A DNA stretch of 64,000 bases from Enoplosus armatus. Lineage: Eukaryota; Chordata; Actinopteri; Centrarchiformes; Enoplosidae. How positions within the stretch are numbered: the stretch's first letter is position 1; each line of letters begins with the position of its first letter. The stretch spans positions 14,501,891-14,565,890 of the forward strand of contig NC_092180.1 in NCBI RefSeq assembly GCF_043641665.1. The letters run 5' to 3'. Of the stretch, positions 52,108 to 64,000 are shown one piece after another. The translations under genes and the position numbers were made by a program. Under the pieces are notes generated by a model. That model was not told where the DNA came from. It was given only the letters and a program-made list of their open reading frames with translations, and searched no databases.

Positions 52108-53439
52108 GGGCCCCGTACATTTATGACAACACAGCCTGGTACCCACTGCAGGGCCTAGTGATAGGTCAAAACATAATTTAACATTAGGACTGAGGTTCCA
52201 TAGGAATGCTCACCCAACTTTTGGCACATTTTATTGTTTATTGATTAAAGTTGTGTGTTTGAACTGGAGGTAGAGACAACACAAGAAAAGGCTTTCCTTG
52301 CTCAGACCCACAACCACATCCTGTTCATATATGTGAAAGGGGTTGTGTTTCAGTCGTAGAAAGATCTGACGTGTACGTAGACGATATCATGTGGTGTCAT
52401 TGACTGAAATTATACAGGCAATGTCTTCTGGCGTGCAACGTATGCTGTGTGGCTCATGTCCTTTCGATTTTCTGAAGGAGACCAGCCGAGTGCAGGAAAT
52501 AGCTAAATAGATTTTCCCTCATCATTTACTCGCACGACTTTATGATACAGAAACTGTGTTTTCCTTTTGTCTCTCAATTAATCTCACTGTGATCATTTAA
52601 ACTGTATTGAAAAAATAGGCACTGCATAGAGATGAGATTCCTGGTGTTAAGGTGTTTGTTTAATTAATCCCTGCTGAACATCTTTAATTAAACTGGGCTT
52701 CTTCTTTAATTGGATGTTAACCTTCCTTTCTCAGCATGAACAGTAATACACCGCCATTAGGAGCTTGATAATGGTTCTGTTAGTCCATTAAATGTTTGCC
52801 CATGTGTATGTGCAGAAAAAGTCAAAGCTTTATCTGGGAGTGACTGTTGTGATTTAATCCCTTGTACCATCCCACTTTAGCACTCATTGCCACAGTCATG
52901 CTGTTACTCTCTCACTGTTTTACAAGCACAAAATGTCCCGATGGGAGTGAAGGGGTCCGAGTCCCATTTTAATTATAGATTAATCTGGAGGCCAGAAGGA
53001 GAACAGAATATGCGTCAACAAACAAGACTCAATTTCTCTTCACCCACGGTGGTGTATACGCTATAAATGTTAATGTGCAGTTATTGCCGCTGCTTTGACA
53101 ATATCTTAATGGCCAAGGCCTACTATATTCTATACACACAAACACAAAGTTAGTTTTAAGAAGAGTTGAGAGAGAGAAAAACAGTTGAACAGAATTGGTA
53201 GACTATTGATGTTGGCAGGTGAGTTAAATCCCCCCAAATCTGTTTTTGAACACCTGGCAGAGATTGATATTGGTCCTGCTCTTTAGAGTGTGTTTTCATC
53301 AGTATCCCCAAGAGATTACTACTCACCAATCATCAGCACATTGTGTACTCAGCTGACTTTCTCCAATTGGGCTGTTCCAAAATGTGCCAACGAACATCAA
53401 TAAACTAAACTTTTTAAACTAAACTTTGTTGGTCCAACA
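52108..53439. other. no gene seen
   Basis: No repeat or coding content is recognised in this stretch. Confidence 0.45.
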
Positions 53440-53545
53440 CTTTGGTTCACACTGAAATATATCAATAACTTTGATTGGCATGAAATTAGGTACACCTTCA
53501 TGGTGCACAGAGGATGACTCCCAATGACATTGGTGATACAAGTGA
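53440..53545 (-). repeat. old interspersed fish repeat, fragment, inverted copy of the 42998 family
   Basis: GGTTCACACTGAAATATATC, GGCATGAAATTAGGTACACC and CATGGTGCACAGAGGATGAC correspond on the other strand to the end of the repeat at 42998-43425. Confidence 0.6.
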
Positions 53546-53689
53546 ATAGATTTTAGCTGTCTACCAGAGTGTTTCAATTGTGAGTCTTTATTTCTTTATT
53601 GGGATCCCCATTAGCACCAGCATGAGCATTGGTTATTTTAGTCAAATGACATAAATGAATGGGACTTTTACTTCCAGAACCAGGGGTGC

Positions 53690-53960
53690 CCGAAATCAAC
53701 ATGGTTTGGGTTAAAATAAGTTTGGGTTACTTAGTTAAGGTTGGTGGAGCTTCGTTGTCACGATTACAATCATAAACATGTGGTTAAAGTTAGAGAATGA
53801 TTGTGGTCATAGTTAAAAGAAACCAACTATGACTTTGAGTAGGAAACAGGAAATGAACAGTGGCCTCTTGTGGCAAAGTTCCATATTTAGTTGACCCGTA
53901 CATCCACCTCGACCTCCTCCCTCTGTGCACTGTAGCTCTTAAACTTTTCACTTCTTCCTC
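53690..53960 (+). repeat. old interspersed fish repeat fragment
   Basis: Segments GTGGTTAAAGTTAGAGAATG, AAAAGAAACCAACTATGAC, GGAAACAGGAAATGAACAG and CATCCACCTCGACCTCCTCC match a repeat frequent in fish intergenic DNA, from memory. Confidence 0.5.
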
Positions 53961-56900
53961 CACTACTTCCTGTGACTCAGGCCAACTGGTCCTAGCAAGA
54001 TGTCAACAAGAGAGAAGAAGAGAAGCCCAGATGTCCAGTTCCTCAGTAACTTCCAGCAGCACCTCCAGGTTGAATCCAGATGTGATCCGAGTATGTCACA
54101 GCAGGGTTTCCCTTGTGCCTGAAACACTTCGACTGCCAGTCACTGCCACTGGGCTGTGTTTCATTAAGGACAATCTTTAGCTCAAATTTCTGCTTACTCT
54201 GGACAATCAATCAGCAGCAGTTGTGAGGGATTCCTTCCTATCTCACTAAGCTTTGAGATGAAAAAGAAACCAGTCAGAGCATTGAATTGCTGATAGAGCA
54301 GGTGTGAGATTTCTGCAGTTCTACGCTTCCTGGATTAAACCTCAATGATCAATGATCAGTGGTACTGACCGACTGCATGGATGAATGACAACTACCTCTA
54401 CAAGCCTCTGACTTTTAATTTACATTTTCAGAGCTCTCATTTCCCTTTCGTGGAATCGGGTACTTTGTGCAGATGTAGTGAAACATCATCCCAAAGAAAG
54501 GAAAGGGTTTTGATGACAAAAATATGCACATCATCAAAGAGAAGTGATTTTTAAGGTAATTGTATATCAGTCACAAAATGCTCAAAGGTGGGGATGAAAG
54601 TAAAAAACGCTCAGCAATTTTTTTCACAAACTAAAGAAACCATGGCTACTTTCTTCCTATGGAAAAACAAACCAACAGAATTACAAGCAAGTGCTCCACT
54701 TAATTTATGGAGCATTTGTGGGACTACCTCCTCCACACTTCCATCTTTGGAAAAGCAACTTTTAAAGAGCTAAGTAAAATGTGTTTTTTGGCAGACGAGC
54801 AGTCCAGATCTTGATTCTTCCTGTTCTGTACAATAACGCCGTGATCAATGCCATTGATTCTCCACCAGTCCTCTGTGTGGTGAAGGTCAGATGTGGAGCG
54901 AGCTCAATATGCCTTTTCCTGTCCTTCTCTGCTATCACTATTCCCCAGCTTCATTGACAGCTTGGCAGATTAGGCGTCACTTTTGGTGGACAGACAGGCA
55001 ATTCTTTTCAAGAGTGATGGTGTAAAACCGCATTTATACTGTGCTGTCCAAACAGGCTATCTGATACAACCACACATATTTGTTCTTGTTGTTTGTATTG
55101 AGCTGTTTGCCAGGACGCAAGCACACTGACTCTGAGTAAACAGCTGAGGTCCAACTTAAAAACTGGGATGAAAATGGACCATGACTGCACTGAGGAAATA
55201 TATACAACTCTCAGCCTCAGTCAATAAAGTGCATCAGACATCTCAAGCCTCCTGGTCATAGAGCATGATGGTAAAAAGTCTGGAAACAGGTGACTTAGAG
55301 CTGAAATTCTGTGGTTGCTCTAAGCTTTGTCATCCATCTCACCTCATACAGAGCAGGCATCCTCAGGGGTCTGAGTAGTCAATGACCTCCACAGTTCTCT
55401 CCCTGAAAAACACAAGACGCTGCCAGGTAGTGTATACAGCATGCACTGGGCATAAAACAGCTCCATTATGTGACACATTGTAGGCTGCTTTGAAAGATCG
55501 CCCTCTTTATTGTTTCATTTTGCGAGCTGCAGCCAGGAAATTACACAGTTTGATGGAATCATGCAGCCAATTCACCTGAAAACAATGTGCTAGTTTATTA
55601 AAATGATTATATAAAAGATACTGTGGTTCCAATCCTCATCTCTGATTGGCTGAGCCATGTCTAAAAACCTTATGTAGAAATATCTAATCAACGTTCACCT
55701 TGGACAGCGAAAATCTTTTATGCTGTGAGACCAACACTGCTTGGCAGAAGAACAATGTTATATTGTAAAAATATCGAATTAAGATACGTCTAAATCATTC
55801 GGGTTTTCTTTAGTAACACAATAGTGCGTGCTGATTCTTAACCTCTTCAAGTCACTGTAGAGGGTTAATAAGGGTTAATAAGTGAGTTAACATAATGTTC
55901 CACACTGTATCACAGTGTCACATATGTATCATGTATCGGTTGATCTCATATTTCAATTAGGCAATAACATGCGTAGACTAATTATTCAAACCAAATACAA
56001 CATGTTATGGAAATCAAAGGAAAACCCAAAAGGTTTTGTGCATCATTTTACACATTTCATTGTATCTGATATATCAGGTTGGGATCTTGAATTTAATACA
56101 ATGCTCTGTTAACTTAAACAATGCTGTTTTGCACAGCATGTGGACAGCACTCTTGAAGTCACAGCTTTCAAAGCTCACAATTGCATTACTACTCACTGGT
56201 GATATAACAAAAGACTAAATGCAACAAATTGTTCACAGTGATGGATTACTGCACATATCTCAAGCAAGTTTCCTGTTTCTGCAAATGGGTTGTAGTGCGT
56301 TAAAATGGATAATGGCTCTGTAGGGAAGTAAGAAATCAATGTAAGTCTAAAAAGCAGTATGGTGGCAAATGCTTACAAAATGGTCAGCAGTAACATAGAG
56401 TATACATCAATTTTAGTTAAAGCCTTAATCTGTGAAAGGTGTCCACCCTTTCTGCACTGATGATCAATGTCTGCATAGGCTGCATTTAAATGTAGTCTAT
56501 GTTTTATGGTCCACGGTCAAAAGAAAGGTGAATTCATCAGAAGAAAAAAGTCAAATAGGAAATTGTAACTAAATACCTCTGATTTTGCGATTTTACAGGG
56601 AGTTAGCAACAATCAGACAGACATAGAGCTTCTTAAAGATAAAATGTTGTATCTTTTTCTTTCACTGATGCAGCAGAGTATGCATGGTATTTATTTTTTA
56701 TTATTTGACAGGTGGGTTGTTTGAGGTCAGGGAGGAGTCACGGTGACAAAGCAGAAGCCAGCTGGGACAAGGTTGACCCTCGGTCAGAGAGATCACCCTC
56801 ATCTCAGCACTCAGCAACCTGCTCTGAATAATAAAACTTCACAGTGGAAAGTTTTCTTGAGACCAATACGTGTTCACTAGTTGACATTGCATGATGTGCA

Positions 56901-58110
56901 TACAGATGTTTTATGTTTGACAAATCCTTTAGTCACAACAGCGATGAACTACCATATCAGTCGGTGGTTTACTGGGGAATATTTTAAAATCATCACATTT
57001 CAACTCCTTTGAATTGTGTGTTACACTCTATCCTTCCTCTCAATCATCTACAAAGTCAAACTTTTCAAAATAGAGATGGCTCAGTCCTCCAAAATGTCAT
57101 TCCTGTAAGTAAAGAAAGGGTGCCTTGAAACATACCTTTGATCTTCAGTGACTTGCATCAAAGAGCCTCGCAAGTGAAAAATGTTTGAACTCATGGATAT
57201 GAGTTATTGGAAAGAAACACTTCCATTGTTGACAGATTATTCACACAGAAACGAATAATATTCTACCAGAGGATCTTACAGTGAGAAATACAAAGACTAC
57301 TTACACATTACCATAACATGCCTAGTGTATGTGATTGGATTATAGATTAGACACTGTAAATCGCAAAGGAACGCTCTGACGTTTTGGGATATACGTTTGT
57401 TTGGTGCAAAGTTAGATGATAGCATTGATATGAATTTAATCTCTGTGCACTTAGCAATACGTGTTTACACTAGTTTAGCCATGCATTTCAATCTTTCAGC
57501 GGAGGTTACAGCTAAAAAGTTGAAAAAATGACTTTAGAAGAGAGCATTAGTGGAGCTCATGGATATGGCCGAAACCAAGTTACGATGCCGTAAGTACCCA
57601 CGGTGCCACGCTGATCATTTTTATTATGGGAGCTGTATTTTTTTAAATGCTTACAAAAAACGATATGCTCACAAGAAAGACAGATGAAAGAAATACTAGT
57701 GGAACGGAGACTGAAAAGCAAGCTAGCTAGCACACTGAGTGTTTACTGTAATAGCAACAACACATTTGCTCCCCCACTTTCTGATGTGACCAGACCCTTA
57801 GAACAGGCAATTAATTCAGGTCCTGTTTTGTTTTTTTAACTTGACTCTTTTACATTTAGGTTACAGGTTGTGCCTTTAATGATTCTGTGGAATTCAGGTG
57901 TGTAGGTGCGGGAGGGTGTGTACAGGAAAACTTGAGAAAAGGTGAATGGAAATTTAATCTAAACATTGAAAAGAAACTTTGGAACAAAATTTCTCCTATG
58001 TTGTGCATACCGCAGCCTCTCTGAAAGCAGACAGAGCTTTCGTCAGAGGCACACTACTGCAGACGGCAACCTCAGAAATAATTATTAGAGACTGAATCAC
58101 CCAGCCAGAC
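53961..58110. other. no gene seen
   Basis: No gene or repeat is recognised. The open frame at 53860-54180 overlaps the repeat above and looks like chance. Confidence 0.45.
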
Positions 58111-58445
58111 ATGGAGGACATGACGGAGAAGGCTGATAGCCAGAGGTCCTTGGGTGCCTGCAAGTTGGCCAGGAAGCTCAGAGACTGTACAGTGAAAAAA
58201 TGGCCAAAAAAAAAGAGGAGTGAAACTCTAAGTACTGAGAACTACAGCATCTGTGAGGAAAAGAAGGCAATTGAGTTTGTCACAAAGCTAGAGGGACAGG
58301 AGAAAAAAATACAGACAAATCTCCACAAAGAGATGGATGATTTGAGAAATGAGCCCCAGAAAGAGACCTGGGCAAAGCAGGAGAGAGACAGGCGACCAAG
58401 TCCCTGGAGGGAGGTGAAGGCACTGAAACATCATCTGGCAGACAT

Positions 58446-58481
<36 letters not shown>

Positions 58482-58960
58482 CCCCAGGAGAAACACAAGA
58501 AATCTAAGTGGATTCACAAATGAAGAGGTGGGGAATCTCAAGAAAGAAATCACAAAGTTGACAGAGCCTTGCAACAACTATACCTTGAGCAACCTGGAGG
58601 TTGCCACAGAGCTCCCAGATGACAAAGCACGACCAAGAAAAAAAAAAAGAGAAAAAAAAAGAACAGCTTCAAAAAACTACAGGCACTGAGGATAGTATAC
58701 AAAGAGAGCAACCAAAGGTTTGCAGCAGAGCTCCACGAAAAACAAAGAGAAGAATGAGGCTCTTCGTTGAGGAAATGAAAGTTTCGTATCATGAAAGCAA
58801 ACAGAAGTATTAAACAGAGTTCATGTTTAAGAAGTTGAGGACTGAGAGGGAAGCCCTCCATCAACAAATGAAGGAGGAGATTTGAATCCTGCAGAAAAAA
58901 CACCTGTGAAAAGTAACAGGCATTTGACAAAGAATTAGAGGAAAGGAAAATTAAACTCAA
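58111..58960 (+). pseudogene. broken intronless coiled-coil reading frame, unassigned
   Basis: I do not recognise this gene. An ATG in good context (GACATGG) opens a 192-codon frame (58111-58689) rich in Lys, Glu and Gln, with heptad-like stretches such as EFVTKLEGQEKKIQTNL and NLKKEITKLTEP. Coding-like sequence continues past its end: after the purine tract at 58637-58663, other frames give IVYKESNQRFAAELHEKQR and MKVSYHESKQKY, then TEFMFKKLRTEREALHQQMK with short stop interruptions. This pattern means one longer coiled-coil protein broken by frameshifts and stops. A (TA)n tract (58448-58478) lies inside and adds a Tyr-Ile run. No introns or splice signals are needed to link the blocks, which fits a retrocopy, but no poly(A) tail or target duplication was found. 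Confidence 0.5.
58448..58478. repeat. (TA)n microsatellite inside the coiled-coil frame
   Basis: These are about 15 TA units. They keep the 58111 frame open as alternating Tyr-Ile, a sequence unlike the rest of the protein. Confidence 0.95.
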
Positions 58961-60914
58961 AGAAAAGTCCTCATCCTGCTGTGGTGCCCTTTGACCCTAG
59001 CAAGGGACCATAGACTTCTCTACGTGTTCTCAGTGGTGCATTTTCAGCTGTCTATAAAACATTTAAGTAACATATTGTACTGTAAGTACAAGCCTATATT
59101 CTAAATAACAATAATTTAACAAACATAAACTCTACAGAAATATGTCTGTATGTGTTTTTATGGCATTTATTGTGCAGTTGAAGCAATCACAGAAGTATCA
59201 CAGAAGTAGAGGTGAGGAATGGTAATAACACCAAGGTCTTTATGTACGTATCATACCGCTTCATTTTGTTGCTTTTTTGTTCTTCAGATATTTAGGCCAA
59301 GGCTGAGTGTTAAAAGGCGTTGTGATGTGTCTCCAGCAGTTGAAAAATCCATCCCTGAAGTTCTCTCTATTATGCTCCCTCTGGCACAAACAGACTTCCA
59401 CCTACGCCTTGCCTCATATCGATGTGCCTGACATTTTAAAATGTTTGACTGACGCTCTATCACTGCCACAGATTTTGTCTGAAGGGATGGCGTCAAGATT
59501 ATGCCAATTTCCCATCTTGTGTCAGGACACTGAGCCGTGGAATACATTTTGGACAGAGAGGCTAGATAAATGAAAGTATACTGTTTATCTAATGAATAAC
59601 TAATGTTATTGTCAGTTAAAGCTGGTTTATTGTGCATTTTACCATAAAAAGAAACTTCTTTTTCAGTGATACAAGAAAGAAAGTGCCAATGGAATGGTGC
59701 ACTGAGGGTGTATGAACATCTACAATCCACCAAACTGTTGTTGTTTGACAAGTTGTACTGAGAAATAAATGTTTTTAAAGCAACAAAATACATACAAATA
59801 GATGGAGTAAAGCTTATTTGGTTATGCGGCTACAATACAAAATGTGCCTCGGGTATTTTAAAAGTACTGGTGTATTAGAATGTAGTTACATTTAATAAAA
59901 AAAAGCTCTGATAACTGCCTTTGATCATCTGTCCACACATAAATGTAAAATAACAACAGAGCAGAAGTTTAATCTTGTAAAGCCTTTGATAGAGAAATAA
60001 AGAAAAATAGAGCATTAGGCATTTGCTATTCATCACTGCCGGTGCTACAACCGTGTTTTTGAAATTAGCATAATGGGGTTGCCATAACACTGGTATGAAT
60101 GGATGATCTCTTTCACACTCACATTAATTTCCATGTTTGTGTTTTAATGAAAACCAACAAAAAGTACAGCCCCCTTCTTGAGTGGATCTGAATTCTGCAA
60201 GACGTACAGTGACAGAGAGGATGTAATATCCTGGTGGAGTTTCTTTTCTCTTATGCAAAGACAGTTAATGACGCACAAGTAGGCCGACTCATTTTACATA
60301 AAAACGCCAGTGTGTTATTTTCAAGCATGTGAAAGTTTTTCAAAGTCAGATAATGCACACCAAATTGATCATCTATTCCTATTAATGACTTTAATGACGT
60401 TACTAACATTTCCCACGAGCCATACATGTCTTTTGTCTCAAAATTAACTGTAACTTCACATGCAAATTGGAAAACTGTGAGATATGAAGGAAAAGGTTTA
60501 GGAGCCCTTGTAGTCAGACAGTAATAACATATTACTAAGTTAAACTAAACATAAGTTTTGATCAGTTATCTATTTGGGTTTACCTTATGGCTTTATTATT
60601 AACAGTAGAGAGATGTCAGGAGAGGAATCACACGTAACAATGAATCCTGGCAAATTTGGATTTTTTTTTTTGTCCTAATGATGGCTTGTTGCAATTTGAA
60701 GAAATTATAGAAAAATTTAAAAAGTTTTAATTAGTTGCACAGTTTAAAAAACAAACAAAACAAAAAATCAAAGTTATGGATCTCCACTGCTGGGAAGATT
60801 ATTTCATTTAGTGAAAGAAAGAAAGACAAAGAAAGTAAAAAGCTAGTTTTTCTACTTTTTATACACACAAGCATATATATCGATCAATATAGTGGCAGTG
60901 TCTGACATAGTCCT

Positions 60915-60956
60915 TAGTGTGTGTGAATGAGTGAGTGTGTGTTTGTGTATGTGTGT
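60915..60956. repeat. imperfect GT-rich simple repeat
   Basis: This is GTGTGTGTGAATGAGTGAGT-type sequence with several interruptions. Confidence 0.85.
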
Positions 60957-63394
60957 TATTGAGTTTCACCATGGATACAGCACATATATTTCCAGAGGCT
61001 GTGAATCATTCTGTCAGGCTAAATGAGTTGTCTGATAATTAGGGTTACTGCATCATCGTGCAGTCATTGGTCAGTGGCAGACAGCTCCATCTCTCAAATT
61101 CCTGTCTCATTCCCATTCAAGTCTCCTTCCACATTCACTCTCAAAGTCGTTCATTATTTTTCTTTTTTTGTCTTTCTATTTCTTGTAGGTTGGCCATTGT
61201 TTCACTAAAATTAATCTCATCTTTTTATATCATGATATTGGGTTATGATTTATATTCCATTTGCTCCAGTGATCAGTCATTTAGTAAACTGACTTGTTAT
61301 TCTATACTGAGTAAACAATCGATCAGTTTCCTTGACATCAGTGGGCTTTGACTTCTATCTGTTAGTGCTTCTTTTAAGCCAGTAGGAGCACACGTGTCTT
61401 TGAAGATTGTAGTCTATGTGAAATCATATCAATATGCTGAAGCTGCAGCTCTGATCACAACATCCTGATTAATTACAAATATGATGGAAAAAGCAACTTT
61501 AGGTACTGCTCCTGATCTTTCTGACAATCTCTCTACCAAAGACAACTTTCCTGCAAAGGTAAACTATTTATTAGTTAAAAAATATATTTCTATTAGCAAG
61601 ATAATTGAAACAATTTGTTATGTGAGCAAAATATTTGCAATGAGTACTGGGTTAAAAGGGCCTGAGAGCATATTTGATTTGTTGGTTGTGGAATAGATGC
61701 ACAGTAATTGATTAAATTGCATCTCAAGTGGCTGTTTTGCTAGAAGCAGCATCTTAGCCTTCATATATCCATCTACAAACAAGTCACCTCTCACTTGTCC
61801 TTCTACAAGCTTTTTTAAAACCTTCGAGTAGCAAGGATACATTTTCTTAAAACCAAAGATGTCAATTTTCTTCAGTCAGGGAAAACACAATAAAAGCTGG
61901 AGACAGGGCTAAATCATATGCACATTTTCTTTTAAAAGCAAACACAGACCGTTTTTGCACTCTTGTTGCTTGTATTTTAACAGGCAGAGAGAGAGGCAAA
62001 TACAAAGGAAAGCAATACAGTGACAATTCTGAGAAATACATGACCAAAGAGATTATTTAGTTTAGTATTTATTTCTGCTTACGTAGTCTAATTGGAAGTG
62101 GCATCTCTGGGCAGTCAGATTAACTTCTGTCCTAAATGAGTCCACCGCAGCTCTGCAAAAAAACCCTCATGATAAGACATTGAGCCGACAGAGAGTCTGA
62201 CCTCAGTACAGCTTGATAGAGCTAGACTCTATATCAATCTAACATCACTTTAGGAGATTAAGATGCAGAAAAGTCAAGGCTGTTGAAGACTTTCTGAAGG
62301 TGCTGTGGGGATGATTCTTTGCCCAATAGTTGGGTAACAAACCACAATGTTCTGAGCTCAGTATAAATTAGTGAACGCTCAGTACTATCCACTGCAGACG
62401 GGGATCTGCAGAGTAGAGTTTCTCTTGCCTAATTTGTGTGGAGAATTAAATTGAAGAATGAATGTGACTGGGAGAGAACACACGGTGATTTTTCAAAGGA
62501 AGAACACTGTTTGAAAAAGCTTTTAACTCTTCATATTCTGCATAACTTCAACCCCAGCAAAAAATATGTAAATATATTACACCCAAAAATACGGAAAGAC
62601 AAAATATGTTCTGATACAAAAATTAAAAAAGAGGAAAAAGAACTGCCATGTCAATAAAATATATAGTAGTTTAAGCAGTGCAGTTCAGATAAGGAGGCAT
62701 GTGACCAGAAGGTTGATCCCCAAACTGGCAGGATGAATATTGCTCTCCACTCATTACCACCAAGATCCCATTGCTGTTGTACTGGGCAGCTTCCAGGTGT
62801 GAATGTGTGCAACTGTGAGTGTCAGCAGGGTGTTCCTGAAAAAGAAAGCAGTGCTCTCAGTGAAACTTGCCTGATTAAATAACGTTTTCAAAAAAATGTG
62901 GATATAGTACAGCTTCACCATGAAGTAAAGCTTATATTTACAAAAAACAGCTGTTTTGCTATACAAAAAAAAGCCCAACATTTATGTCATTACTCACACC
63001 TGTTCTGTTCCAATTAAGGGTACAGTACTAGCTAGCCATACCAGTGAGCTAACAGGCAAGTAATGGATTGCAGTCATAAAGTTGTGGTGATTTTGGCACA
63101 CCAGACATGATAGTTTGCATCCAACAAGTTGATAACGCTCTGTGTCAGGCTTTACACAGTCCCAACCCATAAATATTAACAGGTGAAGGAAGTTATGGCT
63201 ATATGTAGCTTTGATTGGTCTGTCTGCTTTCTCCATCTTGTCTCAGTCTGATGAAGACCATCATGGATGAAACGTGGGGTATTTATAGTACAATGGCTGT
63301 TCTGTAGTCTGCTCTATTCTGCATCATTGTACTAAAGAAACAAAAAACTAATGTTTTATTATTGTGAGCTTTAGGACATGATCAAACTGTACTT

Positions 63395-63432
63395 CTATTT
63401 TATTATATTATTTTATTTTATTTTATTTTATT
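63395..63432. repeat. (TTTTA)n simple repeat
   Basis: About four clean TTTTA units are preceded by imperfect ones. Confidence 0.9.
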
Positions 63433-64000
63433 CAAACTAATCGGCACATGCACGTAAACTAACATACACATATTGGTTTGATCTCATTCTTCTTTTCTAA
63501 CCACAAGTGGAAATGACAGTAAATGGAGGGGATGAAAGAGAGCTGTCAAGTCTGTGACACATGGGATGCAGCAGCAGCCAAAAAACACATTTCTCGCTCT
63601 GTGCCAGCGTGCCCATACTGAAGCCTCCATTTGACAGAAGCGAGGCTGCCAACATCCATATTCATTATCACCATGGCTGCCACAGTATTGCTGCGTTAAT
63701 GATTCATTAATGGACTCATTGCAAGAATATCAGCCTATATAAAATGTATACATTACCAGTACATTGTAAAGATACAGCAGCTAGATATGGTATGAATTAA
63801 TTTCATTATGAATGGCAGCCTTGAGAAAAGCTGCTTCAGTATCAGTTTTTTGCTCTCATTTATCTGTCCTGTGAATTTTATAAAAGATGTGATAATAATT
63901 TTGTATTATATGTAAAAAGTATCCAGAACCAACAGAAACAACTTTGATTCACTTAGTTGTTCATTGAGTTTCTGCACATGGAAACTAAAGTTTACCTATT

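Larger units (their letters stand above)
58961..64000. other. no firm gene
   Basis: This AT-rich stretch includes GT-rich sequence at 60915-60956 and ATTTT-type low-complexity sequence at 63395-63432. Open frames (for example 59284-59793 minus and 61481-61696 plus) have no recognisable content. A dpep1-like gene expected from human gene order is not seen. Confidence 0.45.

Noticed and set aside
53860..54180. Plus-strand open frame of 106 codons
   Set aside because: It begins inside an interspersed repeat, and the Ser-rich translation shows no family features.
59284..59793. Minus-strand open frame of 169 codons
   Set aside because: The composition is random, there is no domain, and both strands give equally plausible short frames. 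It might be decayed sequence linked to the coiled-coil pseudogene, but nothing supports that.
61481..61696. Plus-strand frame containing GCAAAG|gtaaac, a donor-like site
   Set aside because: There is no acceptor-bearing partner exon and no recognisable protein; a single donor-like match is expected by chance.

Overview
This window is nuclear genomic DNA from a teleost fish. Two genes are recognised, both on the + strand and both split by spliceosomal introns with GT..AG borders. The first is the 3' end of rpl13 (ribosomal protein eL13), and the second is a complete copine gene that best fits cpne7. The rpl13-cpne7 order matches human 16q24.3 as I remember it. The interspersed repeats look like families I remember from percomorph (spiny-rayed) fish, so a percomorph is my best guess. 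The species cannot be named from this sequence alone.

Layout: 1-1750 holds the last three coding exons of rpl13 and its poly(A) signal. The last intron carries a C/D-box snoRNA whose structure and guide sequence mark it as SNORD68-like. 1751-6890 is intergenic with old transposon remnants. 6890-7600 is a CpG-rich stretch that is the likely cpne7 promoter and first non-coding exon. 8541-36713 is cpne7: 15 coding exons, 1692 nt of CDS including the stop, 563 residues. Its exon phases join without a break, and the order is C2A, C2B, then the copine/VWA domain. The introns are long and hold microsatellites, MITE-like repeats, one near-complete but disabled Tc1-like transposon (30212-31855) and two Tc1-like 3' fragments (about 11425-11840 and 35920-36160).

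36714-64000 is a gene-poor stretch of about 27 kb. I found no convincing multi-exon gene in it. It holds several old interspersed repeats, a putative solo LTR (about 48644-49051), a diverged tandem duplication (about 51690-52107) and a broken intronless coiled-coil reading frame (58111-58960) that I could not assign. A dpep1-like gene, the next gene in human, is not visible.

How the parts work together: rpl13 supplies a ribosomal protein, and its intron probably supplies a 2'-O-methylation guide for 18S rRNA, so one transcript would serve ribosome production twice. cpne7 is a separate gene for a calcium-dependent phospholipid-binding protein. I see no new multi-gene system. The best-supported non-obvious element is the intronic snoRNA. 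Exon borders come from reading splice sites and comparing with remembered family sequences; repeat identities come from memory of fish repeats and were not searched.
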